The notes under the pieces: generated by a model | What the model was told of the DNA's origin: nothing | The model's input: only the letters and a program-made list of their open reading frames with translations | The model's database searches: none | Made by a program: the position numbers and the translations under genes | Part shown: in pieces, positions 1 to 7,478 of the stretch | Layout: each line of letters begins with the position of its first letter | Position numbering within the stretch: the stretch's first letter is position 1 | Origin: Ignavibacteriales bacterium | GTDB lineage: Bacteria; Bacteroidota; Ignavibacteria; Ignavibacteriales; Melioribacteraceae | NCBI GenBank assembly: GCA_020059785.1 | Contig: JAGVBL010000327.1 | Span: forward strand, 1 to 10,995 | Direction of reading: 5' to 3' | Length of the DNA: 10,995 bases

Positions 1-1656
1 AAGGTTAAGAGTATCGGGGTAAAAAGTAAACTTCTCGGCATAAATTAATGGTTTAACTGATCCAGCATCATATTTGCTATTTTTATTTTTATCGATAAAG
101 CTGCTTAAAAGATATTTCCCGGGAAGAATTTTAGTCAGATTAAAAGTTTTGTCCTTGTTTACCTTATTGATGTAATTCCTTTTATCATTACCAACACTTT
201 TCAATTCTACATAAAGATCAGAATTCTCATCAACATTTTTAATATTACCCGCCACACCGGAAAAATCCAATTCGCTATTGGTTGTAAATTTATGTCTATA
301 AGTAGAATCGACTTTATTTCCGGCAACATCAATAATTTTACTTAAATCAATTTTAAGCAAGTAATCGCTTCGCTGTTTTAGTTTACCTACTATTTTTATA
401 TCGAAGGAAGCATCATCTTTCAATTCAATTTTATGAGAAAATATTTTACCGGAACCATCATCAACAGATACGGCTTCGTTTATATTGTTCATCGAAAAAC
501 CATCATTAAATTTTAAAGTCAAAACCGGATTTTCAAAATCGACTTTATCACCAGGCATGTTCCCGGATATTTTCTGAAGTTTCGGAGGTATTGTATCAGG
601 ATCGGCTTTAGGAGTAATTGAAAATGTTTCATACTTATTTACATTACCTTGCAAATCAGGAATATTATTGCATACCAGAGTAATATTGTTCCCCTTTATG
701 AGAGAATCTTTAATCGCAAGGTAGTAGTTGCGTATTTTTGCATCGCCCTTGAAAAAATAACTGACGTTAAACCGGGATTGTTTGGTGGAATCAAACAGAT
801 AAAAATTCGACGCTGAAGTTTTTGAACTATCGATCGATTCATTATACTCAATTAGAAAATGATTTCGATCCAGCATAACTACGCTACTTAATCTTGGAGG
901 TATGGTGTCCATTCTATTCAAGTAGAAATCGCAATTAGTAATTGCACCCTGTTCATCAGTAATTATCAAATCCTTAAACTGAACACCAAATTCATCTTCA
1001 TTCATCTGAAACAACAAATCCCGCAACCGATCTCGGAAAGCAAATACATTATATTCCCCTTCGCTTAAACCGACTAAAGTATATTTCCCGTTTTTACCAA
1101 CCTGGGAAACATAATCGGGTTTTTGAGAAGCCGGATCAATTTCATCACCTTTTTTAAGATAAGCAAATACCATTGTTCCGCTCGGGTCACTATCATAGAT
1201 TCTACCGGATATTTTACCGCTATCAAGCTTTGCACCAGTAGAGAATGCAAACGAAAATGGTTCTGCCATTTTATTTCTGTTGTTCAAATCCTCAACATCT
1301 GCACCGATTGTAATTGTGTAAGTAGTGTTTGCCTTTAAAGTATCTCTAAAGTATGCAGTTAAAGTTCTTCCGCTCCAATCATACTTCAGACTTTTAGTTA
1401 ATGGCGGAGAAATAAATATTGCTTCCTGAACAGATCTCTTGTCAACATATTCAGAGAACTTCATTTCAAAATAATTATCAGAATAATTTAGAGTAGCATT
1501 CTTTGGAAAAACGCTAATAATTTCCGGAGGTGTTTTATCGATTTCGCCTCCTCCGGGCGGCAACTGACTTGCACAACTGGAAAAGACCAAAATATTTGTA
1601 AACAGAAACAAAGTGCTAATAAAAATATTTTTAAAGGAAATTTTAATTTTCATCAT
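1..1656 (-). CDS. Ig-like domain lipoprotein, 3' end beyond the window
   Basis: This reading frame is open for 552 codons from ATG at 1656 to base 1, with no stop inside the window. The N-terminus has a short basic stretch, a hydrophobic segment (about residues 11-26) and Cys28 after Phe-Ser-Ser, a lipoprotein-type signal; PPGGG follows, as in the Bacteroidota Ig-like (SbsA_Ig-type) lipoprotein family. Three modules each open with a TPP or TIPP motif (near residues 42, 252 and 356) and look like Ig-like folds; the first ends in FSFAFSTG near 134-141. Between and after them are two carboxypeptidase-regulatory-like beta domains (about 147-210 and 465-530). The second holds DKNKNSKYDAG, a possible metal-binding loop. 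By family comparison only a few tens of residues should be missing. The start lies 14 bases after the mltG stop, so the two are probably cotranscribed. It is probably anchored in the outer membrane or periplasm. Its molecular function is unknown, and a second ATG directly follows the first. Confidence 0.85.
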   Translation of the reverse strand, partial: MMKIKISFKNIFISTLFLFTNILVFSSCASQLPPGGGEIDKTPPEIISVFPKNATLNYSDNYFEMKFSEYVDKRSVQEAIFISPPLTKSLKYDWSGRTLTAYFRDTLKANTTYTITIGADVEDLNNRNKMAEPFSFAFSTGAKLDSGKISGRIYDSDPSGTMVFAYLKKGDEIDPASQKPDYVSQVGKNGKYTLVGLSEGEYNVFAFRDRLRDLLFQMNEDEFGVQFKDLIITDEQGAITNCDFYLNRMDTIPPRLSSVVMLDRNHFLIEYNESIDSSKTSASNFYLFDSTKQSRFNVSYFFKGDAKIRNYYLAIKDSLIKGNNITLVCNNIPDLQGNVNKYETFSITPKADPDTIPPKLQKISGNMPGDKVDFENPVLTLKFNDGFSMNNINEAVSVDDGSGKIFSHKIELKDDASFDIKIVGKLKQRSDYLLKIDLSKIIDVAGNKVDSTYRHKFTTNSELDFSGVAGNIKNVDENSDLYVELKSVGNDKRNYINKVNKDKTFNLTKILPGKYLLSSFIDKNKNSKYDAGSVKPLIYAEKFTFYPDTLNL

Positions 1657-1670
1657 AAAGAAAATTCAGT

Positions 1671-2717
1671 TTATTTCTGATTAGCCCGCCATTCACGGTA
1701 TTTTAGAACATTACGATTATGTTCATTAATATTTGTTGAGAAATAATGCCCACCCTGACCATTAGCAACAAAGTAGTAGTATTTATTTGATTCGGGATAT
1801 AGAGCAGCCATTATTGCATCTTTACCGGGGTTATTAATAGGAGCCGGCGGAAGCCCCGCATATTTATATGTATTAAACTTCGAATCAATTTCAAGATCTT
1901 TGAAATAAATTTTATTTTTTCTCCGTTCACGAATAAGGTATTGAACAGTTGGATCAGCTTGAAGAAGCATTCCTTTACGCAACCTGTTATGATATACGCC
2001 GGAAATAGTTTTGAACTCACTAAATAAATTCGACTCGGCTTCAATGATTGATGCCAGCGTTAATATCTGATGCTTATTCATTTTAAGTTCTTTCATCCGT
2101 TCAATTACTTTAGGATCATCAAAAATTCTATTCATCTGGTAAGCGAGATTTCTTAATATTTCTTCTGCAGAACTATGTGCATAGAAATAATAAGTCTCTG
2201 GTAACAGATATCCTTCCAAATTATCAGCGTCAACACCCAATGCATTAAGGAAGGAACGGCTTCTACTTAATTCCATTACCCTTGCAGAATCAACATCAAG
2301 TTTTTCCTTTAGCAATTTAGAAAGGTCCATTTGCCAAATTCCTTCGCCAATTGTAACAAGCACTTCTGCATCGGGTGCTCCTTCAATAAGCAATTCAACC
2401 AATTGTAAGTAACTTAACCCATTAGGAATATTATAACGCCCGGCTTTTAATTTTCTTTCCGCACCATAAATTATTGCTGCAATTTTCATGTTTATTTTAC
2501 TTGGTATTATTTTCTTCTGATAAAGTGAATCGGAGATCTGCGAAAGAGTTTCCCCTTTTTTCACTTCGATTTTAACTGGTTCCTGTAGATCATAATAATT
2601 CGGAAAGAAAAAAGTAAAGACTAATAAACCAAGTATAAAAAAGAAGAATATTACAATGAAGATTATCTCTCTTCTGGATAGAATTGATTTTAAGCTGGCT
2701 ATTTTATTGTTGTTCAA
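1671..2717 (-). CDS. mltG: Endolytic murein transglycosylase MltG
   Basis: A 348-residue inner-membrane enzyme of the MltG/YceG family, which cleaves nascent glycan strands and is thought to set their length or terminate their synthesis. The E. coli protein is of similar size (about 340). A single N-terminal membrane segment spans about residues 18-38. A LysM-like subdomain follows (about 46-80, with VKKGETLSQISDSL). The catalytic domain shows LEGYLLPETYYF (167-178), LASIIEAES (221-229) with the presumed catalytic Glu226, VYHNRL (241-246), QADPTVQY (253-260), PPAPINNPG (290-298) and a C-terminal YYYFVANGQGGHYFS. The start is TTG: a TAA lies two codons upstream in frame, and no ATG occurs before the membrane segment. 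A weak GGGAT-type ribosome site precedes it. It is 105 bases downstream of tsaD and 14 bases upstream of the lipoprotein gene. Family assignment is secure; the exact start is less so. Confidence 0.95.
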   Translation of the reverse strand: MNNNKIASLKSILSRREIIFIVIFFFFILGLLVFTFFFPNYYDLQEPVKIEVKKGETLSQISDSLYQKKIIPSKINMKIAAIIYGAERKLKAGRYNIPNGLSYLQLVELLIEGAPDAEVLVTIGEGIWQMDLSKLLKEKLDVDSARVMELSRSRSFLNALGVDADNLEGYLLPETYYFYAHSSAEEILRNLAYQMNRIFDDPKVIERMKELKMNKHQILTLASIIEAESNLFSEFKTISGVYHNRLRKGMLLQADPTVQYLIRERRKNKIYFKDLEIDSKFNTYKYAGLPPAPINNPGKDAIMAALYPESNKYYYFVANGQGGHYFSTNINEHNRNVLKYREWRANQK

Positions 2718-2822
2718 TACTTATCCCGATTAACTGCTTAAATATATTGATTTTCTTTTTATAGGAAATAGTCAAATTGAAATAGCTTTTACAAATACTT
2801 TTGAGTTAAGAGTTAAATTCTT

Positions 2823-3851
2823 CTATTGCAAAAAAGGTTTGATAAAAGTATTGTCGCTTAAACCTGGATATGCATTATAATCCAGATTGTATTTCAATCC
2901 GGAATTAAAAAGTTTTAATCCCCTGTAAGCAATCATAGCAGCATTATCACCACAAAATTCATTTGATGGAATAACAAGCTTTTTGTTAAACTTATGGGCA
3001 AGCAATTCAAGTTCATTTCCAAGAAGTTTATTAGCAGCAACTCCTCCAACCAGACTAATTGAACTGACATGAAATCTTTCAATGGCTTTTCTAACATTAT
3101 TAACTAATGCCTTCACAACCGACGCTTGAAATGAAGCTGCAATCATTGGCAAATCGCCGGCTGGAATTTGCTCGCTGCTTCCATAATTTTTTTGGATATG
3201 ACGAAGCACTGCGGTTTTTAACCCGCTGAATGAAAAATCAAATTCTTTTTTACATTGTGCTATCGGGAAATTAATAAGGTCCGATTGGTAACTTTCAGCA
3301 ATCGATTGAATCTTGGGTCCGCCCGGGTAACCTAAACCGATCAATTTGGAAACTTTATCGAATGCTTCACCGGCGGCATCATCTATTGTAGTTCCCAATT
3401 TCTGAATGTCAGTATCACTTTTAACAATTAACAACAAAGTATGACCGCCGGAAACTACAAGACAGAGATATGGAAACTCCGGTTTTTCAGTCATTAAAAA
3501 TCCTGAAAAAATGTGTCCTTCGATATGGTTAACAGGTATAAATGGTTTTTTAAGTGAGTAAGCTAAACTCTTGGCGAAAGTAAGACCAACCAGTAAAGCA
3601 CCTATCAAGCCGGGTCCGGCAGTAGCTGTTATTAGATCAATTTTATCAAGTGAAATGTTTGACTTTGAAAGAGCGTTTTTAATTAGCGGCATTAAAATCT
3701 GGAGGTGCGCCCTGCTCGATAATTCCGGTACTACACCTCCAAAATCTTTATGAAAATCCTGAGAGGAAATTAAATTTGTCTTTAACTCATTGTCAGAAAT
3801 AATTGCAACAGATGTTTCATCGCAAGATGTTTCTATTCCAAGTACATTCAT
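2823..3851 (-). CDS. tsaD: tRNA N6-adenosine threonylcarbamoyltransferase TsaD
   Basis: TsaD (Kae1/Qri7/YgjD family) transfers the threonylcarbamoyl group from threonylcarbamoyl-AMP to A37 of ANN-decoding tRNAs, in the cytoplasm, together with TsaB and TsaE (neither is in this window). With the ATG start it has 342 residues, normal for the family. Visible signatures are GIETSCDETS (5-14), NHIEGH (108-113) with metal-binding His109 and His113, VSGGHTLL (133-140), DDAAGEAFDKV (157-167), FSFSGLKTA (206-214), LVGGVAANK (267-275) and CGDNAAMIA (300-308) with the metal ligand Asp302. A TTG four codons upstream (3863) also opens this frame. I chose ATG at 3851 because family members begin immediately before VLGIETSCDET, although the AGAGA stretch upstream is rather distant. 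It lies 40 bases after the proline dehydrogenase stop. All key residues are present, so it should be active. Confidence 0.96.
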   Translation of the reverse strand: MNVLGIETSCDETSVAIISDNELKTNLISSQDFHKDFGGVVPELSSRAHLQILMPLIKNALSKSNISLDKIDLITATAGPGLIGALLVGLTFAKSLAYSLKKPFIPVNHIEGHIFSGFLMTEKPEFPYLCLVVSGGHTLLLIVKSDTDIQKLGTTIDDAAGEAFDKVSKLIGLGYPGGPKIQSIAESYQSDLINFPIAQCKKEFDFSFSGLKTAVLRHIQKNYGSSEQIPAGDLPMIAASFQASVVKALVNNVRKAIERFHVSSISLVGGVAANKLLGNELELLAHKFNKKLVIPSNEFCGDNAAMIAYRGLKLFNSGLKYNLDYNAYPGLSDNTFIKPFLQ

Positions 3852-3891
3852 TCTAATATGCAATTATCTCTTTTCAGAAAAAAATTAATTA

Positions 3892-4824
3892 TCAATTAAA
3901 TGTTATTATGCTCTTAGTAATATGCCATGCCATATTAGGATTTTCCTGTAAGCGCCTGATTGAATATTTGTACCAATGCTCACCAAACGGAACATAAATT
4001 CTTATCTTGTAGCCGTCTGCATTAATCTTATCCCTCAACCTTTCTTTAACTCCGTAGAGCATCTGAAATTCGAATTTGTCTTTAGGTATTTGTTTTTTCT
4101 TTATCATTTCATATGCATTATTAATCAGGTAATCATCATGCGTAGCAATACCAACATAATTTCCGTTATCGAGCAAATAATTCAGAACATCTAAAAAATT
4201 GTCTCTAACTTTTTGTTTTGATTTGAAGGCAATTTCTTCGGGCTCAATATAGATTCCTTTACAAAGTCTGTAATTAGTTCCGGTAAGTTCCGGTTTTTTA
4301 ACATCATCTAGTGTTCGTTTCAAATATGATTGGATAACAATACCAACATTATTGTACTTTTCTCTTAAGCGAATATACATTGATATAGTAGCATCTGTTG
4401 TTGGTGAATCCTCCATATCAATCCGGACAAAATTGTTATACGATTTTGCACGTTCAAGTATCTCGGTAATTTGCTGATAACAAAATTCGGGATCGATAAC
4501 GAGTCCTAATTGCGTTGGTTTTAAGGAAAGATTAGAGTTAAGCTTATGCTTATCGATAACATCAAGTACCTGTAAACATTCAATTTTTGCTTGTTCACAT
4601 TCAGCTTTAGAAGTAACTGCTTCGCCTAAAACATCCATAGTAGCAACAATACCTTTTTCGTTCAATTCTTTAACAACACGCACGGCATCATCTAATTTTT
4701 CGCCGGCGATATACTTTTTTGCAAATAAATAAACTACTGGTTTTGGTAATAATTTTACAAAAGAAACGATTGCTTTGTTGATCGGGTTCACTGTAGCACC
4801 TATAATTGAAAAATGTGTTGTCAA
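3892..4824 (-). CDS. Proline dehydrogenase, monofunctional
   Basis: A 310-residue FAD-dependent proline dehydrogenase, the family that oxidises L-proline to 1-pyrroline-5-carboxylate and passes electrons to the quinone pool, usually as a peripheral membrane protein. The length fits the short monofunctional type (as in Thermus), not bifunctional PutA. Barrel motifs appear in order: LGEAV (66-70), RIDMEDS (134-140), IQSYLKR (164-170), RLCKGIY (186-192), ATHDD (227-231), EFQMLYGV (252-259), YVPFGEHW (277-284) and the substrate-binding signature Y287-x-x-R290-R291-x-x-E294. The start is TTG, preceded by AGGG five bases upstream; an in-frame TGA lies further upstream and there is no ATG in between. 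The pyrroline-5-carboxylate dehydrogenase needed to finish proline breakdown is not in this window. The gene sits 45 bases after coaE and 40 before tsaD, an unusual housekeeping setting. The family is clear; the name putA or prodh is a convention I leave open. Confidence 0.93.
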   Translation of the reverse strand: MTTHFSIIGATVNPINKAIVSFVKLLPKPVVYLFAKKYIAGEKLDDAVRVVKELNEKGIVATMDVLGEAVTSKAECEQAKIECLQVLDVIDKHKLNSNLSLKPTQLGLVIDPEFCYQQITEILERAKSYNNFVRIDMEDSPTTDATISMYIRLREKYNNVGIVIQSYLKRTLDDVKKPELTGTNYRLCKGIYIEPEEIAFKSKQKVRDNFLDVLNYLLDNGNYVGIATHDDYLINNAYEMIKKKQIPKDKFEFQMLYGVKERLRDKINADGYKIRIYVPFGEHWYKYSIRRLQENPNMAWHITKSIITFN

Positions 4825-4855
4825 AATTACCCTAAGACCATCTATAAATCAAGGA

Positions 4856-4871
4856 AGGATCTACAGATCCT
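4856..4871 (-). repeat. Short hairpin overlapping the coaE stop codon
   Basis: A perfect inverted repeat, AGGATCT-AC-AGATCCT as read on the plus strand, with 7-base arms and a 2-base centre. In RNA it would form about a 6-bp stem with a 4-base loop. It overlaps the first two bases of the coaE stop codon and lies about 30 bases before the proline dehydrogenase start. On the transcribed strand only a mixed TCCTTGATTT follows, so it is not a classical intrinsic terminator. It may stabilise or partly attenuate the transcript; this is inference. Confidence 0.35.
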
Positions 4872-5487
4872 AAATTGCAGATTTGCTTATTGAGTCCAAT
4901 ATTCGTAGTAAAAACGAAATGTTATTGTGCAAATTTTGGATTGTTGAATTGTTATCGATTATAAAATCGACTTTATTTTTTTTCTTTTCGTCATCAATTT
5001 GAAATTTCATACGTCTGGTTACATCGTTCTCGTCAACATTCTCACGTTTCATCACTCTTTCAATCCGATGCTTTTTATCAGAATAAACCAGGACTGTGTA
5101 ATCGAACATCTTTTCAATTTTAGCTTCGAAGATTAATGCCGATTCAACAAAAATCATTTTTGAATGTTTTGATTCAATCCCGATTAACTCTTCAATTTTT
5201 TTTATAGTTGCAGGATGAACAACCGAATTAATAAGATTAACATTTTTTTTGTTATTAAAAACTTTTTCAGCTAACATCTTTGTATTTAATTTGCCCTTAT
5301 AATAAATATTCACCCCGAACAGTTTTTCGATTTTTTGCTTTACAGATTTATCATTAGCAATTAAATCCTTAGCAATATTATCCGATCTCAATACACGGTA
5401 ACCGTTGCTTTCAATAAAATCACTTACAATTGATTTTCCGGAACCGATGTTACCAGTAATTCCCACTTTGATAATATTTGATTTCAT
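4870..5487 (-). CDS. coaE: Dephospho-CoA kinase CoaE
   Basis: CoaE performs the last step of coenzyme A synthesis, the ATP-dependent phosphorylation of the 3'-hydroxyl of dephospho-CoA, in the cytoplasm. The 205-residue length matches the family. The N-terminus has the P-loop GNIGSGKS (12-19), and a conserved Asp36 follows in SDNIAKD. VVHPATIKKIEE (89-100) carries the conserved His-Pro. ESALIFEAKIEKMFD (115-129) corresponds to the family's P-L-L-F-E segment, with Ala in place of the common Pro. The lid region has RVMKREN (144-150) and QIDDEKKK (163-170), and DFIIDNN (174-180) is the usual C-terminal strand. The start is ATG, with an A-rich leader and no recognisable Shine-Dalgarno sequence. 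It is the first gene after the hairpin-rich 158-base gap, so it probably begins a transcription unit. The upstream acyl-CoA ligase uses the cofactor this enzyme completes, a plausible but unproven functional link. Confidence 0.95.
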   Translation of the reverse strand: MKSNIIKVGITGNIGSGKSIVSDFIESNGYRVLRSDNIAKDLIANDKSVKQKIEKLFGVNIYYKGKLNTKMLAEKVFNNKKNVNLINSVVHPATIKKIEELIGIESKHSKMIFVESALIFEAKIEKMFDYTVLVYSDKKHRIERVMKRENVDENDVTRRMKFQIDDEKKKNKVDFIIDNNSTIQNLHNNISFLLRILDSISKSAI

Positions 5488-5539
5488 ATTTTTTTGTTGA
5501 AAAGTAATTGCAATAAGGTTCTCTTAAAAGTTTCTCAAA

Positions 5540-5566
5540 GTCAGTCTGAGTTTGCCGAAGACTGAC
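5540..5566 (-). terminator. Hairpin after the ligase gene (second of two)
   Basis: GTCAGTCT at 5540-5547 is perfectly complementary to AGACTGAC at 5559-5566, an 8-bp stem around an 11-base loop. On the minus strand it is followed by TTTGAGAAACTTTT, a broken T-tract. It lies between the ligase stop and the coaE start, where a terminator is expected. The T-tract is imperfect, so termination is likely but not certain. Confidence 0.5.
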
Positions 5567-5577
5567 ATTTTCGATTA

Positions 5578-5609
5578 GAATCACACTCAGACTTAGCTCA
5601 GTGTGATTC
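5578..5609 (-). terminator. Hairpin after the ligase gene (first of two)
   Basis: GAATCACACT at 5578-5587 is perfectly complementary to AGTGTGATTC at 5600-5609, a 10-bp stem. Two more pairs are possible inside after a C-C mismatch. It starts 36 bases past the ligase stop codon. On the minus strand it is followed by TAATCGAAAATG, not a clean T-tract. Together with the neighbouring hairpin it probably ends or stabilises the ligase transcript. The same stem would also form on the other strand, but there is no plus-strand gene to terminate. Confidence 0.5.
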
Positions 5610-5645
5610 AACAATTTTCAGTGAAGTTAAACTTATATAAGAAAC

Positions 5646-7367
5646 TTAATCCTGAGTATCAGTGCTGCCAACAAGGTATCTTTTAATTTTTTGAGTTGTA
5701 GTTTTTTCGAATTCCTTTTCTCTTATATAGAATTTCTTGATCTGTTTATAGGCAGCAAGTTGTTTATTAGTTTTTTCAATTTCCTGTTGAATTATTTTAT
5801 TAATCAGTTCATCTGTAATGCTCTCTTTATTCGATTCAGAATATTCAATAAAAGCTTCGGCATCGGCAACAATTTGTGCGGCAATAATTTCATCCTGTTT
5901 CAAATCTTTTTCGCCAAAGACAAGGGATTCAAGAATAAATGGACTTCTGTTTAGAATATCTTCTATCTCCTCCGGGAATACATTTTCACCCCCACGGGGA
6001 ATAATAACATTTTTCTTTCGTCCGTTAATATGTAAGAAACCTTCATCATCAACAAAACCAATATCACCTGTTTTAAACCAACCATCTTCAAATGCATCGT
6101 TTGTAACCTTTTCGTTTTTATAATAACCCAGCATAACGCTCGGACCTTTAGCCCATATTTCACCGCTACCATTTTCATCAGGTCTATGAATTTTAATTTG
6201 CACAGAAGGTAGAGGTATTCCGGCAGCATTATCTTTAAAACTATCGAGGCGGTTTAATGCAAGTATAGGAGAAGTTTCTGTTAATCCATAACCCTGAATA
6301 AATGTAAATCCGAATTCACGCAATCCTTGAGCAACAAGGGGATCGGGTGCGGCACCACCGGCAATAAAAATTCTTACCGCTCCGCCGAATTTATGGTGTA
6401 ATTCCGAAAATACTTTTTTCTTTATAGTCGCCAATCCCGCAGATGCAAATAGATTTGTCAATTTTACAAGAGGTGGTACAACAACGGATTTAACTTTGTT
6501 TTCTTTTATTGTCTTTAATATTCTTCGGAACATTTTATCGTATAAGAGCGGAACACCTAATAGAATTGTTGCTTTTACAGTTTGAATATCATCGACAACA
6601 GTTTTTAATGATCTTGCATAATGAGCTGATGCACCGCAATATAACGGGCAAAGCAAACCGCAAGTGCATTCGTATGTATGATGCATTGGTAATACTGAAA
6701 GGAATCTGTCATTCTCATCAATCAGCACCATACTAACCATATCCATAAGGTTGCTTGCTAAGTTCTTTTGAGTAAGCATTACACCTTTTGCACGTCCTAA
6801 AGAACCTGAAGTAAATATAATTTCTGCCAGCTCCTCATTGTTAATTTTTGGTAGCTCATCTGTAGAAACATCCTTCGATTGGTAAATTAACTTAGGCATA
6901 TTTAAAAATTCTTTATCTTCACTTGTATCATCCATACAAATGAAAAATTTCATTTTCTTAAGAGAAGATTTTCCTTCGGCCATTATTCCGGCATAAGAAC
7001 CCGAAAAGACAATTGCTTCTGAATCGGATTCATGCATTATATTCATTATCTCGTTCTTAGTTAGATTTCTATCAATCGGTACGATTACATAGTTGAAACA
7101 CATAGCCGTTAAGTATGTAATTGCCCACTGAACCCTGTTTTCTCCAATAACCGCAATATGGGTTCTTTCTTTTAATCCAAGATTCTTAAGTGAAGTACCA
7201 AATCTTAATATGTAGTCTAACAATTCGCGATAAGTTACTTTGCTAATGGGAGTAGTATTTAGATCTTCGAGAGCAAGTTTAGATCCAAATTTTTTGGACG
7301 ATTGAATGAGCATATCCTGAATTGATTCAATACCCGGGACGTTATAAAGTTTCAGTTCTTTTTTCAT
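5646..7367 (-). CDS. AMP-forming acyl-CoA synthetase (long-chain FadD-like)
   Basis: A 573-residue member of the ANL adenylate-forming superfamily, most like long-chain fatty acid-CoA ligases, which activate a carboxylate with ATP to an acyl-adenylate and then form the CoA thioester. The core motifs appear in order: the P-loop FTSGSLGRAKG (185-195), LPMHHTYE (226-233), IAGGAAPDP (335-343), QGYGLTETSP (358-367), GEIWAKGP (402-409), DGWFKTGDIG (428-437), INGRKKNVI (447-455) and a C-terminal KTTTQKIKR (555-563) with the presumed catalytic Lys560. The P-loop has Leu190 where Thr is usual. There is no signal peptide or clear membrane segment. ATG at 7367 is the chosen start, giving MKKELKLYNVPG; the ribosome site is weak (AAAGAG). 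It lies 111 bases after pepD and is followed by two hairpins. The exact substrate (fatty acid chain length or another carboxylate) cannot be read from the sequence. Confidence 0.9.
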   Translation of the reverse strand: MKKELKLYNVPGIESIQDMLIQSSKKFGSKLALEDLNTTPISKVTYRELLDYILRFGTSLKNLGLKERTHIAVIGENRVQWAITYLTAMCFNYVIVPIDRNLTKNEIMNIMHESDSEAIVFSGSYAGIMAEGKSSLKKMKFFICMDDTSEDKEFLNMPKLIYQSKDVSTDELPKINNEELAEIIFTSGSLGRAKGVMLTQKNLASNLMDMVSMVLIDENDRFLSVLPMHHTYECTCGLLCPLYCGASAHYARSLKTVVDDIQTVKATILLGVPLLYDKMFRRILKTIKENKVKSVVVPPLVKLTNLFASAGLATIKKKVFSELHHKFGGAVRIFIAGGAAPDPLVAQGLREFGFTFIQGYGLTETSPILALNRLDSFKDNAAGIPLPSVQIKIHRPDENGSGEIWAKGPSVMLGYYKNEKVTNDAFEDGWFKTGDIGFVDDEGFLHINGRKKNVIIPRGGENVFPEEIEDILNRSPFILESLVFGEKDLKQDEIIAAQIVADAEAFIEYSESNKESITDELINKIIQQEIEKTNKQLAAYKQIKKFYIREKEFEKTTTQKIKRYLVGSTDTQD

Positions 7368-7478
7368 ATTTACTCTTTGTTTTAGTTAGAAAATATCATG
7401 CTGGGTATTACTTTATATTTTTGAAGTAACCACTTTCACAGGAATAGAGCATCTTAAATAAATTCGAGATTACTCCAT

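Noticed and set aside
1123..1338. Plus-strand open frame of 71 codons opposite the lipoprotein gene
   Set aside because: The minus-strand frame is continuous over 552 codons with coherent domains; the plus-strand translation resembles nothing.
2803..2816. Tandem GAGTTAA-GAGTTAA just past the tsaD stop
   Set aside because: Only two copies of a 7-base AT-rich unit, well within chance for this base composition.
2718..2822. Possible promoter for mltG (TTGACT and TA-rich stretches on the minus strand)
   Set aside because: The spacing does not fit a sigma-70 or Bacteroidota-type promoter convincingly, and AT-rich DNA gives many such matches.
5691..6123. Plus-strand open frames opposite the acyl-CoA ligase
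   Set aside because: They overlap a well-conserved gene on the minus strand, show low-complexity translations, and have no recognisable domain.
7404..7431. Weak stem (TTACTT with AAGTAA) between pepD and the ligase gene
   Set aside because: Only six AT-rich pairs with a 10-base loop and no following T-tract. It is too weak to call a terminator.
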